Origin: CALFER01 sp964472395
Lineage (GTDB): Bacteria > CSSED10-310 > CALFER01
Assembly: GCA_964472395.1 (NCBI GenBank)
Contig: CAYYMM010000003.1
Location: 1-64,000, forward strand
DNA: 64,000 nt
Direction of reading: 5' to 3'
Shown: positions 32,405 through 41,167 of the stretch, piece by piece
Layout: every line of letters begins with the position of its first letter
Numbering within the stretch: position 1 is the first letter of the stretch
The notes under the pieces: generated by a model
The model's input: the letters and a program-made list of their open reading frames with translations, nothing else
What the model was told of the DNA's origin: nothing
Databases searched by the model: none
Program-made: the position numbers and the translations under genes

Positions 32405-33789
32405 GCGCCGGCTCCGTTTCCTGCCGCCCCCGCCGCCGGATCGACAACCGCCACCTCATCCGATTCACGCACCCCCTCATCCACGACCGTCCGCCGGGCC
32501 GTCCGAGCACCGCTCACAATCGGTTTCCGTCTGAAGGAATCCCCGCGCCGCACGAAGACATATTCGACACCCGCATCCCGGAACACCGCGGATGAGGGGA
32601 TCACGAGTGCCTGTTCGAGCGTTCGCGTGACCAGCGTGACCTCGACGCCCATCCCCTGGCGGAAGCGGGGGTCGGTTGCTTCGAGCGCGAGAACCAGTTC
32701 GAAGACCTTGCCGGCATCCGAAACCGATGCGGAGGAGTAATCGGTGCCTCTGGATTGGGCGCGCGGCACGGCGAGTGAGGCGATGCGGTCGACGCGGGCC
32801 GGCAGTTCGAGACCGTCGAGAGCGCTGACACGAACGATCGCCGGCTGTCCGACGGAGACATGCCGGTAATCCGATTCGGCGACCTGCGTGACCACCTCCA
32901 TTTCGCTGAGATCCGGGATTTCGCACACCTGAACCCCCTCCCAGATCTGATCGCCGACCTTGAACTTCTGCTTCTGCCAGCTCATCCCATGGACCACGAT
33001 GCCGTCGATCGGGGCACGCAGGATCGCCTTTTCGAGCATTCCGCGGTAAGACTCGAGACTCCGGGAGGATTGTTCGAATTCAGCCGTCGCAATCGCGATC
33101 GACCGCTGGATCATCGCATGGTTCGCCTCGTATTCGACGTCGGATTTTTCCGCCGCGATCCGCGCCGATTCTTCGCTCAGAAGCCGCGATTCGAGCGTTT
33201 CCCGCGCGCGGAGCAGTTCATCTTCCGGTATGAGCCGCCGGCTGAAGCGGTCTTCGAGCCGGGAAACCTCGAGTTCCGCCTGCTGCCGGACGAGCGTGCT
33301 GTGTTCCAGATTCGCACGCATTTCCTTGCGGGTCTGCGCATACTGCGCTTCGGATTCCCTGAGATTTTCGATCTGGCGGTTGAGTTGCGCCCGGCGTTTC
33401 TTGACGTTGATCTCCTCACTCTGAATGTTCTGCGTGAGTTCCTTGTCGTCGAGCCACACGACGGGATCCCCTGCCTTCACCATTTCGCCTTCGGGGTGCA
33501 TCTTGACGATCCGCCCCCCGAATTCGCTCGTGATCCCCCGCGACCGTTTCGCCCGCAGCAGTCCGACGTCTTCGGGGCCTTCGATGAAGTCCGTCCGGAC
33601 GACCGAGACCACCCGGGCCGTTTTCAGAAAGTCCGGGAGCGGTTCCTGGGCGCCGCAGCCGATGAGCAGGGCCGCGCACCCGACCCACAACGCAGGGAGC
33701 ACTCCAGCGTGAAGCCACCGGCGGGGCGAGGGGCTGCGTTCAGCGTCCCGTCGAGGCTCGTTCGATTGGATCCGCAAGATAGACCTCAT
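32401..33789 (-). CDS. Membrane-fusion adaptor 2 (HlyD/MacA-like), probable lipoprotein
   Basis: About 462 residues if started at 33789, where the start overlaps the upstream adaptor gene by 50 bp; GTG starts nearer the hydrophobic segment are possible. The hydrophobic stretch LPALWVGCAALLIGC ends in a lipobox. Then a split lipoyl domain (PEGEMVKAGDPVVWLDD ... ILRAPIDGIVVHG), a long coiled-coil hairpin (about 130-260) and beta-barrel/MP domains (SVGQPAIVRVSALDG, FRQGMGVEVTLVTR, ALVIPSSAVF). It couples the permease to the TolC-like channel. Confidence 0.85.
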   Translation of the reverse strand: MRSILRIQSNEPRRDAERSPSPRRWLHAGVLPALWVGCAALLIGCGAQEPLPDFLKTARVVSVVRTDFIEGPEDVGLLRAKRSRGITSEFGGRIVKMHPEGEMVKAGDPVVWLDDKELTQNIQSEEINVKKRRAQLNRQIENLRESEAQYAQTRKEMRANLEHSTLVRQQAELEVSRLEDRFSRRLIPEDELLRARETLESRLLSEESARIAAEKSDVEYEANHAMIQRSIAIATAEFEQSSRSLESYRGMLEKAILRAPIDGIVVHGMSWQKQKFKVGDQIWEGVQVCEIPDLSEMEVVTQVAESDYRHVSVGQPAIVRVSALDGLELPARVDRIASLAVPRAQSRGTDYSSASVSDAGKVFELVLALEATDPRFRQGMGVEVTLVTRTLEQALVIPSSAVFRDAGVEYVFVRRGDSFRRKPIVSGARTARRTVVDEGVRESDEVAVVDPAAGAAGNGAGA

Positions 33790-35041
33790 CGCCTTCCGCC
33801 AGCCCTTTTTCGATGACCATGCTGTGCTGATTCGCCTGCCCGGCCGTGACGACACGCTTCGATGGTCCGGTCAGCCCTGCCAGATACACGAACGCACCGG
33901 TCTCGTCCCGGAATACACTTTCGATCGGCACGGTCACGACATCCGCGAGATCGGCAATCACGATGTCGACTGCCGCCGTCATGCCGGGCCGCAGTTCATC
34001 GGGTTTCGCATCGAGCGCCACGATGACCTCGAACACCTTGCGCCCCGACGACGCCCCTCCGGCATCCATGTCCAGTTGCGCGTTGTCACGGGCCATGTTG
34101 GAGATGCGGGCGACCGTTCCATGGATCTCGAGATCCGGAAAGGCGTCGATATGAATGTCGGCGCGCATCCCGGTCGAAACTTTCGCGATATCGATTTCGT
34201 CGATCAGAGTGAGCAGCTCCAGCGCCGACAGGTCGGGGATCTGCAGGATGGGCTGCCAGGGTCCGACCTGATCGCCGACCTGCACGAGTCCCTGATTGCC
34301 GCCTTTCCAGACCTTGTTATAGAGCACCATGCCGTTGGCGGGCGCACGAATGATCGCTTTCTCGAGACGCTCGGAGGCACGCTGGAATTCCGCCTCGGCT
34401 TTCTCGACGTCCACCCGGCTCGATTCGACATCCGCCTGCTTCATGCCGCGCTGGGACACCTCGGAATCTTTCGCCTTCTGCAGAGCGATCTCGGCGTTGC
34501 TCACCTGCAGCTTCTGACTCAGCACGTCGAGTTCGGCTTCTTCGAGCGCTTTTTGTGGTGAGAGATTCGCGGCGACCAGTCGCCGGGTCTTGTCGCGCTT
34601 CGATTCGCTGTTGAGGAGCTGTTTGCGCTGGTACTCGAGCGACGACTCGGCCTCGATCACGGCATACCGCGTCGTTTTCGCCGACAGCCCGGCTTCCTCG
34701 ATGGACCGCTGCAGCTTGCTCCGCGAGATCCCGAGTTCGACGCGTTTGGACTCAAGTTCCTTCTCGGCTTCATCCGTTTCCATCCAGGCAACCGGCGTGT
34801 CTTTCTCGACGAACGATCCTTCCGGAACCAGTCTGGCGAGTTTGCCCCAGGTATCCGGTGAGATACTCGTGCTGTTGACGGACCTGAGTTCCCCGAGTTG
34901 ATGCAGGATCGAGACGAATCGGCCCTTCACGGCCTCCGCTGTCGGCGCATCCACCCCACCTCCCAGACGGCAGACTCGGAGCGTTCCGATGACCGCGAGT
35001 ATGACGCCGATCAGCATGGCCCAGCGGATGAGGCGTGTCAT
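33740..35041 (-). CDS. Membrane-fusion adaptor 1 (HlyD/MacA-like)
   Basis: 433 residues. N-terminal membrane anchor (IRWAMLIGVILAVIGTLRV). The lipoyl domain halves are VPEGSFVEKDTPVAWMETDE and AIIRAPANGMVLYNK, with a long alpha-hairpin of about 140 residues between. The beta-barrel and membrane-proximal parts follow (DVVTVPIESVFRDETGAFVYL). It is a paralogue of, but clearly different from, the adaptor encoded immediately downstream. The start overlaps the TolC-like stop (ATGA). Confidence 0.88.
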   Translation of the reverse strand: MTRLIRWAMLIGVILAVIGTLRVCRLGGGVDAPTAEAVKGRFVSILHQLGELRSVNSTSISPDTWGKLARLVPEGSFVEKDTPVAWMETDEAEKELESKRVELGISRSKLQRSIEEAGLSAKTTRYAVIEAESSLEYQRKQLLNSESKRDKTRRLVAANLSPQKALEEAELDVLSQKLQVSNAEIALQKAKDSEVSQRGMKQADVESSRVDVEKAEAEFQRASERLEKAIIRAPANGMVLYNKVWKGGNQGLVQVGDQVGPWQPILQIPDLSALELLTLIDEIDIAKVSTGMRADIHIDAFPDLEIHGTVARISNMARDNAQLDMDAGGASSGRKVFEVIVALDAKPDELRPGMTAAVDIVIADLADVVTVPIESVFRDETGAFVYLAGLTGPSKRVVTAGQANQHSMVIEKGLAEGDEVYLADPIERASTGR

Positions 35042-36528
35042 TCCGTGACTCCGTCGGAGGCTTCGTCCGTAAATCGGATTTTGGAGGCGTCGATGGGTCG
35101 GCCCAGCGCCACGAGAATTTCCGCTTTGGCGCTGACGAACTCCATGATCGCGCCGATATACTCATTCTGCTGCGCCAGCAGGTCGTCCTGGGAGGTGATC
35201 AGATCCGTACTCCGGATGATGCCCTCGCTGTAGCTCTGATTCGACAGATCGAGTGCATATTCGGCCAGTTCGACGGATTTCCGTGTCACATCGATGGTTC
35301 GTTTGAGCGTTTCGTAGCGGCGGATCGCCCGTTTGACCTCATCAGTGATCGCGCGTGTCATCGTGTCGATCTCGTTGCGCAGAATCATGCAGCGGAACTG
35401 AGCCTGCCTCAGGGCTTCGCGCGGCGCGGCATCACCGAACGTCCACCGGAAATCGATCTCCATCGCATAGGTTCTGGGATAATCATCGACCATGCCGTCC
35501 CAATCGTCGCCATCCTGACGGGATCGCGCTTCGAGAGTCAAATCAAGGCCGGGCAGACGCTGATTCCAGGCGACCGACACATCGAGTTCAGCGCCTGCGA
35601 GATCATTTCGGAGCGATTGGATATCAAGGCGGTTCCGGAGTGCCTCGGCAACCGCTGCATCGAGTTCAATCGTTTCAGGCTCGAAGTCGACCGTTTCGTC
35701 GAGTGTCACGACGGTGTCGGGGGGCAGGAACAGGAGACTGCGGAGTGCATCGAGCGCATCATCGGCGGATTGAAGGGTGTTCAGAAGCGAAGTCTGCTGG
35801 CGCAGCAACTGGATCTCGGCCTGCGACACATCGATCCGGGCCACCAACCCCTCTTCATAGCGGATCCGGGTGTGTTCGAGGTGCGTTTCGGCTTCGGCGA
35901 GGCCACGCCGGGAAACGTCGACCAGGCGTGCGGCCCGGGCGGCACCGTAATAGGCCTCGATGACGGTGAGGATCAGGCGGTTCCGGGTCAGACCGAACGC
36001 GTGTTCCGCATTGGCACGACTGAGTTCGGCCCGCACGAGAGGCGCTCGGGACACGGGACTCCAGGCGTTTCGAAGGAGTGGCTGCATGAGGCGGAGGCCG
36101 TAGGTATGCGATGTCGATGTCGTATCGGTCGATGGTTCAATGCCGGCCTGGTAGCGTGTCCGGTCGAGATCCGAAAAGGCGGAAATGGACGCGCCGGTCC
36201 AAGGGATCGATTGCGACAGCTCGATCGAGGAATAGTCGACCGAGTGGCGTTCCGTGGGTGCATCGGAGGTTTCTGTATCGTTCTGAAGTTGCTCACCGCC
36301 GCTCAGGTTGAGGCGCGGAGTAAAAAGATCGCGAGTCGCTCGCGAGGCGGAATCGGCGATATCGAGAGAGGCCCGGGCGGAGCGAAAGGACGGGTTGTGT
36401 TCGATGGCGAGATCGACGGCGGCGGGAAGCGTGAGTGCGAGGGTTCGGGGTGCGGGTGGCGGTGTCTGGGATGAGGCGACGGAGAGTGTCAGGAAAAATG
36501 CGAGTGCGGCGAGGCAGCGGTGTTTCAT
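35038..36528 (-). CDS. TolC-like outer-membrane efflux protein
   Basis: About 496 residues from MKHRCLAALAFFLTLSVASS, a signal peptide; upstream in-frame codons are not convincing. Two OEP repeats (LPAAVDLAIEHNPSFRSARASLDIADS and LDAAVAEALRNRLDIQSLRNDLAGAELDV) with coiled-coil segments fit the 12-strand barrel plus alpha-tunnel. It is the first gene of the operon TolC, adaptor 1, adaptor 2, permease, ATPase, all joined by overlaps. It is divergent from the BNR protein. Confidence 0.9.
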   Translation of the reverse strand: MKHRCLAALAFFLTLSVASSQTPPPAPRTLALTLPAAVDLAIEHNPSFRSARASLDIADSASRATRDLFTPRLNLSGGEQLQNDTETSDAPTERHSVDYSSIELSQSIPWTGASISAFSDLDRTRYQAGIEPSTDTTSTSHTYGLRLMQPLLRNAWSPVSRAPLVRAELSRANAEHAFGLTRNRLILTVIEAYYGAARAARLVDVSRRGLAEAETHLEHTRIRYEEGLVARIDVSQAEIQLLRQQTSLLNTLQSADDALDALRSLLFLPPDTVVTLDETVDFEPETIELDAAVAEALRNRLDIQSLRNDLAGAELDVSVAWNQRLPGLDLTLEARSRQDGDDWDGMVDDYPRTYAMEIDFRWTFGDAAPREALRQAQFRCMILRNEIDTMTRAITDEVKRAIRRYETLKRTIDVTRKSVELAEYALDLSNQSYSEGIIRSTDLITSQDDLLAQQNEYIGAIMEFVSAKAEILVALGRPIDASKIRFTDEASDGVTE

Positions 36529-36581
36529 AATGGCGGCATTGTAGTATGGGATGAGGCGGTGTGCAACCGCGGATTGGGTAG

Positions 36582-36601
36582 CGCCGGCGTCCCTGCCGGC
36601 G
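36582..36601. repeat. REP-like hairpin upstream of the BNR gene
   Basis: CGCCGGC (36582-36588), 6-nt loop GTCCCT, then GCCGGCG (36595-36601). A perfect stem of a kind often dispersed in intergenic DNA; it differs from the 29.7-kb palindrome family. Confidence 0.5.
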
Positions 36602-36614
36602 AAGCAGGTTGACA

Positions 36615-39014
36615 ATGAACAGAGAATTCCCGACAGTCAGAATCATGAAAATGATGCTTCTGATCGGTTTGATGCTGCTGACCGCGACCGGCTTCGCCGT
36701 GAACCCCGAGGACATGGAGCCGAACAAGTGGTACGACCTGTTACCCGAAGGCTACCGGGTGATTAACCTGATCGCCGATCCAATTCTGTTCGGTCATTTT
36801 TACGGATTGACCGATGAGTATTACAGCATTCCGGTAAAAAGCACCGATGAAGGAAGAACGTGGACAGCAAAGACGACTGGCATCGATCCGGAGCATCTGG
36901 AGTTCCAGGGTTGGTTGAGATCCTATCGAAATGGTTCTGACTACATTCAATATCTGAGCCTTAGTAATGGGCATATCTGTGAAGGCAACGATTCAACGTT
37001 TCTTTATAAAAGCACGAACCGCGGTGAATCATGGGATAGGATCGCGTCTTATTGCTCATATAAATTTTTCTATGTGTCTTCTTCGGACGGGGCGCTGTAT
37101 ACACTATCTAAGGGTCAAGGTCTAACTCATATTCTTCGAAGCACAGACGAAGGCAAACATTGGGATACTGTCAGCGACGGACTGTCGATGGTGCTCGATA
37201 TGATGAATTCCCCGATTGATTCGAACATTTTGTTTGCATCGATTGATGATTCCAACACCCTGATCTATTGGAGCCAGGACAATGGGTTGTCCTGGAGTCA
37301 GTATCCCAATGCGCAAGGCATCTCCTGGCGGCTAAATCAGGTTGTTCTTCATCCGAAGGATCCCAATACAATCGTCGCAGTCAAATGGTATCCGTATGAC
37401 TCGAATTACCCGATGAAGATCACGCGAAATGGTGGAGCGACCTGGGAGGATTTCGGTCCGAGGTACAGTAAATATGAAGGCAATCAGATGGCGTACGGGC
37501 TGCACATTGACCCGGATAACCCTGATATCATGATTGCGACCGGGCTAAGTTGCAATTCAATGTATCGCACGACAGATGCAGGAAACACATGGACAACAAT
37601 TCTCAAAGGTGCATTTTGGAACAGTGCGAGTGCTCGAATGGTTGGATTCATTTCCTCTCCTTGGAGCAGCGATACACTCTATTTGAATATCCGTTCTCTT
37701 CTGAAGTCATGTGACGATGGTTTGACATGGTCGGCGATGTCGGCATTTCGCTCTGACCCAAACATGTTAGGCTGGGTAAGTAAACATCACTCAGGATTGG
37801 TGTTTTGTTTTAGTAATGTGATTGGTTTTTTCAGATCCACAGATTACGGGAACACCTGGAAATCACAGAGCTATCCTGATCTTTTTGTTACCCCGAACAC
37901 GGAGACTGTCACTGAATCAAGTCTGGCACATGTCATCTATTATCTTCGCGGCGGATTATGCTCAGAATCGATGAGATATGTGTATCCGCTCCGCTGTAGC
38001 TACGATGCCGGATTGACCTGGGAAGAGAAGCAGCCAATACTATCGGGACGGCTGGTTTATGTGACTGCATCGGCCAATCTGGATCGTCGGCTTTTTGGAG
38101 TCGTCGATAATCGACAACAGACGGAAGAAGAGTACAGAAGCTGGTTGGCGATCAGTGACGATGGTGGAGACACATTTCGCGAGATTCAGATGGTTGGTTC
38201 AACACGAGTGTGCGATATCATCGACATTCCTGGTCGACCTAACACGTGGATCGTCCTGGGTGCAGACATCGAGCATTCTGGTATCTTGTATAAAACTGAC
38301 GATGATGGCTCAACGTGGGCTGTGATCTCCACTAGTTCAGGATTCACTGCCAATGATAAACAGATTTACAACGATTTCGAAGGAGATCTTGGATCTTTAA
38401 AACTCGATCCGACAAACTCCGATATTCTATATGTTTTATTCGATGGCTTGTGGAAGAGCGAAAACAGAGGGTTTAACTGGGTAAAATTGTCGAGTTTCCC
38501 AGTGTTTTCGAGAAAGTGCTTTTTTCACATCGATCCTGCGGATACACGTTGTTTGTATCTTTCGGAGTATGGTCGATCGATTAGAAGCGCAGATGGCGGA
38601 AAGACATGGTCCACAGATTCATGGCCGGAGAATATTGGCCTCTCTGGTACAGACCCAGGGGTAGTGTATGACACGGGTCGGATGCGGAAAATGAGGATTT
38701 CTACACAAGCGCCTAAGACGCTGATGGGTGGATATGGTTCCACAAATCTGATTTCATCCGAATCCGGAGAATTGGCATTGTTGGCATTCGGGAGTGAATC
38801 AGATCTGAACGATCATGTGACGAAGTTTGAATTGTTTTACCAGAGCAACCCTGTAGGCTACAGCTTTTCCGACGAGTATCCGGAAGGATCCGGCTTGTTC
38901 TACGAAGTGATTCCGGCATATGTCGAGGAACCGGGGTGTCATCTGTTCGAAATGCGAGCGATGGATCGCTTCGGAGAACTCAGCCATTCCTGGCCCTATC
39001 TTTCCGTCAGGTAA
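36615..39014 (+). CDS. Exported BNR/Asp-box repeat (sortilin-like propeller) protein
   Basis: About 799 residues; start at 36615 or at 36645, where MKMMLLIGLMLLTATGFA is the signal peptide. At least nine Asp-box motifs of S/T-x-D-x-G-x-T-W type occur (STDEGRTW, STNRGESW, STDEGKHW, SQDNGLSW, TRNGGATW, TTDAGNTW, STDYGNTW, KTDDDGSTW, SADGGKTW), typical of sialidase/VPS10-type beta-propellers. No sialidase catalytic Arg triad is evident. The C-terminal ~120 residues may be a small Ig-like domain. Probably secreted; role unknown. Codon use is more AT-rich than in the efflux operon. Confidence 0.85.
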   Translation: MNREFPTVRIMKMMLLIGLMLLTATGFAVNPEDMEPNKWYDLLPEGYRVINLIADPILFGHFYGLTDEYYSIPVKSTDEGRTWTAKTTGIDPEHLEFQGWLRSYRNGSDYIQYLSLSNGHICEGNDSTFLYKSTNRGESWDRIASYCSYKFFYVSSSDGALYTLSKGQGLTHILRSTDEGKHWDTVSDGLSMVLDMMNSPIDSNILFASIDDSNTLIYWSQDNGLSWSQYPNAQGISWRLNQVVLHPKDPNTIVAVKWYPYDSNYPMKITRNGGATWEDFGPRYSKYEGNQMAYGLHIDPDNPDIMIATGLSCNSMYRTTDAGNTWTTILKGAFWNSASARMVGFISSPWSSDTLYLNIRSLLKSCDDGLTWSAMSAFRSDPNMLGWVSKHHSGLVFCFSNVIGFFRSTDYGNTWKSQSYPDLFVTPNTETVTESSLAHVIYYLRGGLCSESMRYVYPLRCSYDAGLTWEEKQPILSGRLVYVTASANLDRRLFGVVDNRQQTEEEYRSWLAISDDGGDTFREIQMVGSTRVCDIIDIPGRPNTWIVLGADIEHSGILYKTDDDGSTWAVISTSSGFTANDKQIYNDFEGDLGSLKLDPTNSDILYVLFDGLWKSENRGFNWVKLSSFPVFSRKCFFHIDPADTRCLYLSEYGRSIRSADGGKTWSTDSWPENIGLSGTDPGVVYDTGRMRKMRISTQAPKTLMGGYGSTNLISSESGELALLAFGSESDLNDHVTKFELFYQSNPVGYSFSDEYPEGSGLFYEVIPAYVEEPGCHLFEMRAMDRFGELSHSWPYLSVR

Positions 39015-39100
39015 CCGACCGCAACGCCTCCGTTCGGAGACTCGGCGGGGATGAATCGAGATTCATGTCGAAAACCGGCAGGATGTTTCGATGGAGTGAG

Positions 39101-40108
39101 ATGCACCTGATGCACGACATATTCACCCGATCCGACAGACTGATCATGATGAGAATCACACCGGATGACCTGTCCTTCGGTCTGGAAATCCTCTGTGATG
39201 AATCGAGTATGCACTACCTCGGTGGAGCCTGGACGACCGATATCGCAACGGAAACGATGACGGAATGGCAGGAATCCTGGGGGCGTGATAACTACTACTA
39301 TGGCATCCTCAGGAGAATCCCGGATGGAATGGTAGTCGGCATCGCCGGGTTATCAGAAAACACAAATCCGCTCGATCCAGGCATCGAGATTGCCTGGTTT
39401 ATCCGAAAAGAACATCAGAACAACGGATACGCGACTGAAATCTGTCGATCGATGCTCAGCACGATTTTCGTTAACATGCAGAAAGACCGGGTATTCGCAG
39501 AAGTCGCTCCGGAAAACGAAGCTGCCAAAAATGTCCTGAGAAAATCCGGATTCAGGGAAACTGGCGAGCGCAAGCAGAGGATTGACTATCTGCCGGAAAT
39601 GCTGATTCAGTCTGTCTGGGAAATCACAAAGCAACACTGGATGGAGATCACCATGGCGAACGAACCGATCCCCGCGGAACTCGAGAATCTTCTGGACAAT
39701 CTGCCCGATGATCGTAAAGTCATCGTTCGTCGGCTGTATCGAATCATCCTCAGGAACCTGCCTCCAGGGTTCGAACCAACCATTCAATACAAAATGATCG
39801 CATTCGTCGTCCCGAAAACACGTTATCCTTCAGGGTATCATGCCGATCCTTCGCAACCGCTGCCGTTCATCAGCATCGCATCTCAGAAATCCCACATCGC
39901 TATCTACCATATGGGAATCTACACCGACGACGCACTCCTCCGATGGTTCTCCGATGAACTCATCCGGAGAAAAATCCGCGTGGATATCGGCAAGAGCTGT
40001 ATCCGGTTCAATCCCACCAAAGAGATCCCTTACGAGCTGATCGGCGAACTCTGCAGCAGAATCAGCCCGGACCAGTGGATTCAACGCTACGAAAACAACC
40101 GGAAGTAA
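39101..40108 (+). CDS. GNAT acetyltransferase fused to a DUF1801-like domain
   Basis: About 335 residues from the ATG at 39101 after GGAGTGAG. Residues about 1-175 are a GNAT domain of RimJ/RimL style (FTRSDRLIMMRITPDDL, PGIEIAWFIRKEHQNNGYATEI, VAPENEAAKNVLRKSGF). Residues about 185-335 match DUF1801/YdhG-like proteins (LPDDRKVIVRRLYRIILRNLPPGFE, FISIASQKSHIAIYHMGIY, CIRFNPTKEIPYELI). A GGAG and ATG before the second domain could give a separate internal product. The combination suggests modification of a small ligand or protein; substrate unknown. Confidence 0.8.
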   Translation: MHLMHDIFTRSDRLIMMRITPDDLSFGLEILCDESSMHYLGGAWTTDIATETMTEWQESWGRDNYYYGILRRIPDGMVVGIAGLSENTNPLDPGIEIAWFIRKEHQNNGYATEICRSMLSTIFVNMQKDRVFAEVAPENEAAKNVLRKSGFRETGERKQRIDYLPEMLIQSVWEITKQHWMEITMANEPIPAELENLLDNLPDDRKVIVRRLYRIILRNLPPGFEPTIQYKMIAFVVPKTRYPSGYHADPSQPLPFISIASQKSHIAIYHMGIYTDDALLRWFSDELIRRKIRVDIGKSCIRFNPTKEIPYELIGELCSRISPDQWIQRYENNRK

Positions 40109-40163
40109 AAATTCATGCTCCCTGGTTTTCGCTGACCTTGACAAAAATGGATTGAGGAACGTC

Positions 40164-41105
40164 CTAGGACTTTATCAGCCCCATGATCTGCTTCATATCC
40201 AGCGTTTTCGATTTCGCCTGAATATCACTCATGTGCAGCGACTGCAGACTCTTCCCCTTCTGCAGCATCGACGCGAACACGGCCTTGAGCTGATTGCCGT
40301 CAATCTTCCGTCCGCCCGCATAATACTGCTTGGCGACATTCCCGAGCGCATACGTCGTCGCAAACGACACCGACGATCCGACCGCCGCGCTCCCCAGGCC
40401 TCCCAGCAGCCCGCCGCCCACGGTCCTCAGCAGCCCGCCGAACAGCTTCCTCCCCATCTGCTCGATGTACTGCCCGGTCAAACCGATCCCGAGCGTCGCC
40501 GCGAAATCCTTGATGTGCCCACGGTCCAACTCGTAATTGAACGCCTTGCCGATCTGATAGACCATCTTCATCTGGAGGGGTAAAATGGCCATTGTCGCGA
40601 GCGACTGAGGCAGCAGTTCGAGAGCGCCACAGAGAATCGAATAATGAAGGATCGAGGCATCGAGCGGCGATCCCTCGACGGTTTCCGTCGCGGACTGCGG
40701 TGCCGTGATGGTCGGCGACGCGGTATCGATCGGTGCTTCGGCGATCGCCCGGGCGTCCTGCTCATACGCCTTCGATGCCTCGGCGTCCAACCCCATTGCA
40801 CGCCGCAACTCCTCGACAAATTGCGCCTCCGGATCGCTCTGCGCGCCATCGGCGTTGCAGATCCCGACCGCCATCTCGAAAACTGCCTGGCGCACGGCTT
40901 TCTCCGGAATATCCCCGACGATTTCGGCCAGCGTCCGCTTTTTCAACAGCGTTTCATGATACAGATCCCGGATCTCCAGTTCGTTGGTTTCACCAAAAGT
41001 CGCCGTAATCCGACGGATTTCCGCCTGTTCGCGTTCATCGTTCACTCCGTCGGCCAACGCCGCCATGTAACAGATGCTCAGTATTGCACGTTCCTGTGGA
41101 TTCAT
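40164..41105 (-). CDS. TerB-like plus DUF697/YcjF-like membrane-associated protein
   Basis: 313 residues from the ATG after AAGGAGGCATC. Residues 1-120 are a helical TerB-type domain (QERAILSICYMAALADGVNDEREQAEIRRI, GICNADGAQSDPEAQFVEELRRAMG). Residues about 150-300 match DUF697/YcjF-like domains with a glycine-rich hydrophobic hairpin (LFGGLLRTVGGGLLGGLGSAAVGSS). TerB domains are linked to stress and tellurite-type membrane complexes. It follows the topoisomerase-RecQ gene by 62 bp, perhaps in one transcript; any functional tie is unknown. Confidence 0.75.
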   Translation of the reverse strand: MNPQERAILSICYMAALADGVNDEREQAEIRRITATFGETNELEIRDLYHETLLKKRTLAEIVGDIPEKAVRQAVFEMAVGICNADGAQSDPEAQFVEELRRAMGLDAEASKAYEQDARAIAEAPIDTASPTITAPQSATETVEGSPLDASILHYSILCGALELLPQSLATMAILPLQMKMVYQIGKAFNYELDRGHIKDFAATLGIGLTGQYIEQMGRKLFGGLLRTVGGGLLGGLGSAAVGSSVSFATTYALGNVAKQYYAGGRKIDGNQLKAVFASMLQKGKSLQSLHMSDIQAKSKTLDMKQIMGLIKS

Positions 41106-41167
41106 GATGCCTCCTTCCGCGTGTTCTTCGAAATCATATCGCAGTTCAGAGCCCCGCTCAACGATCT

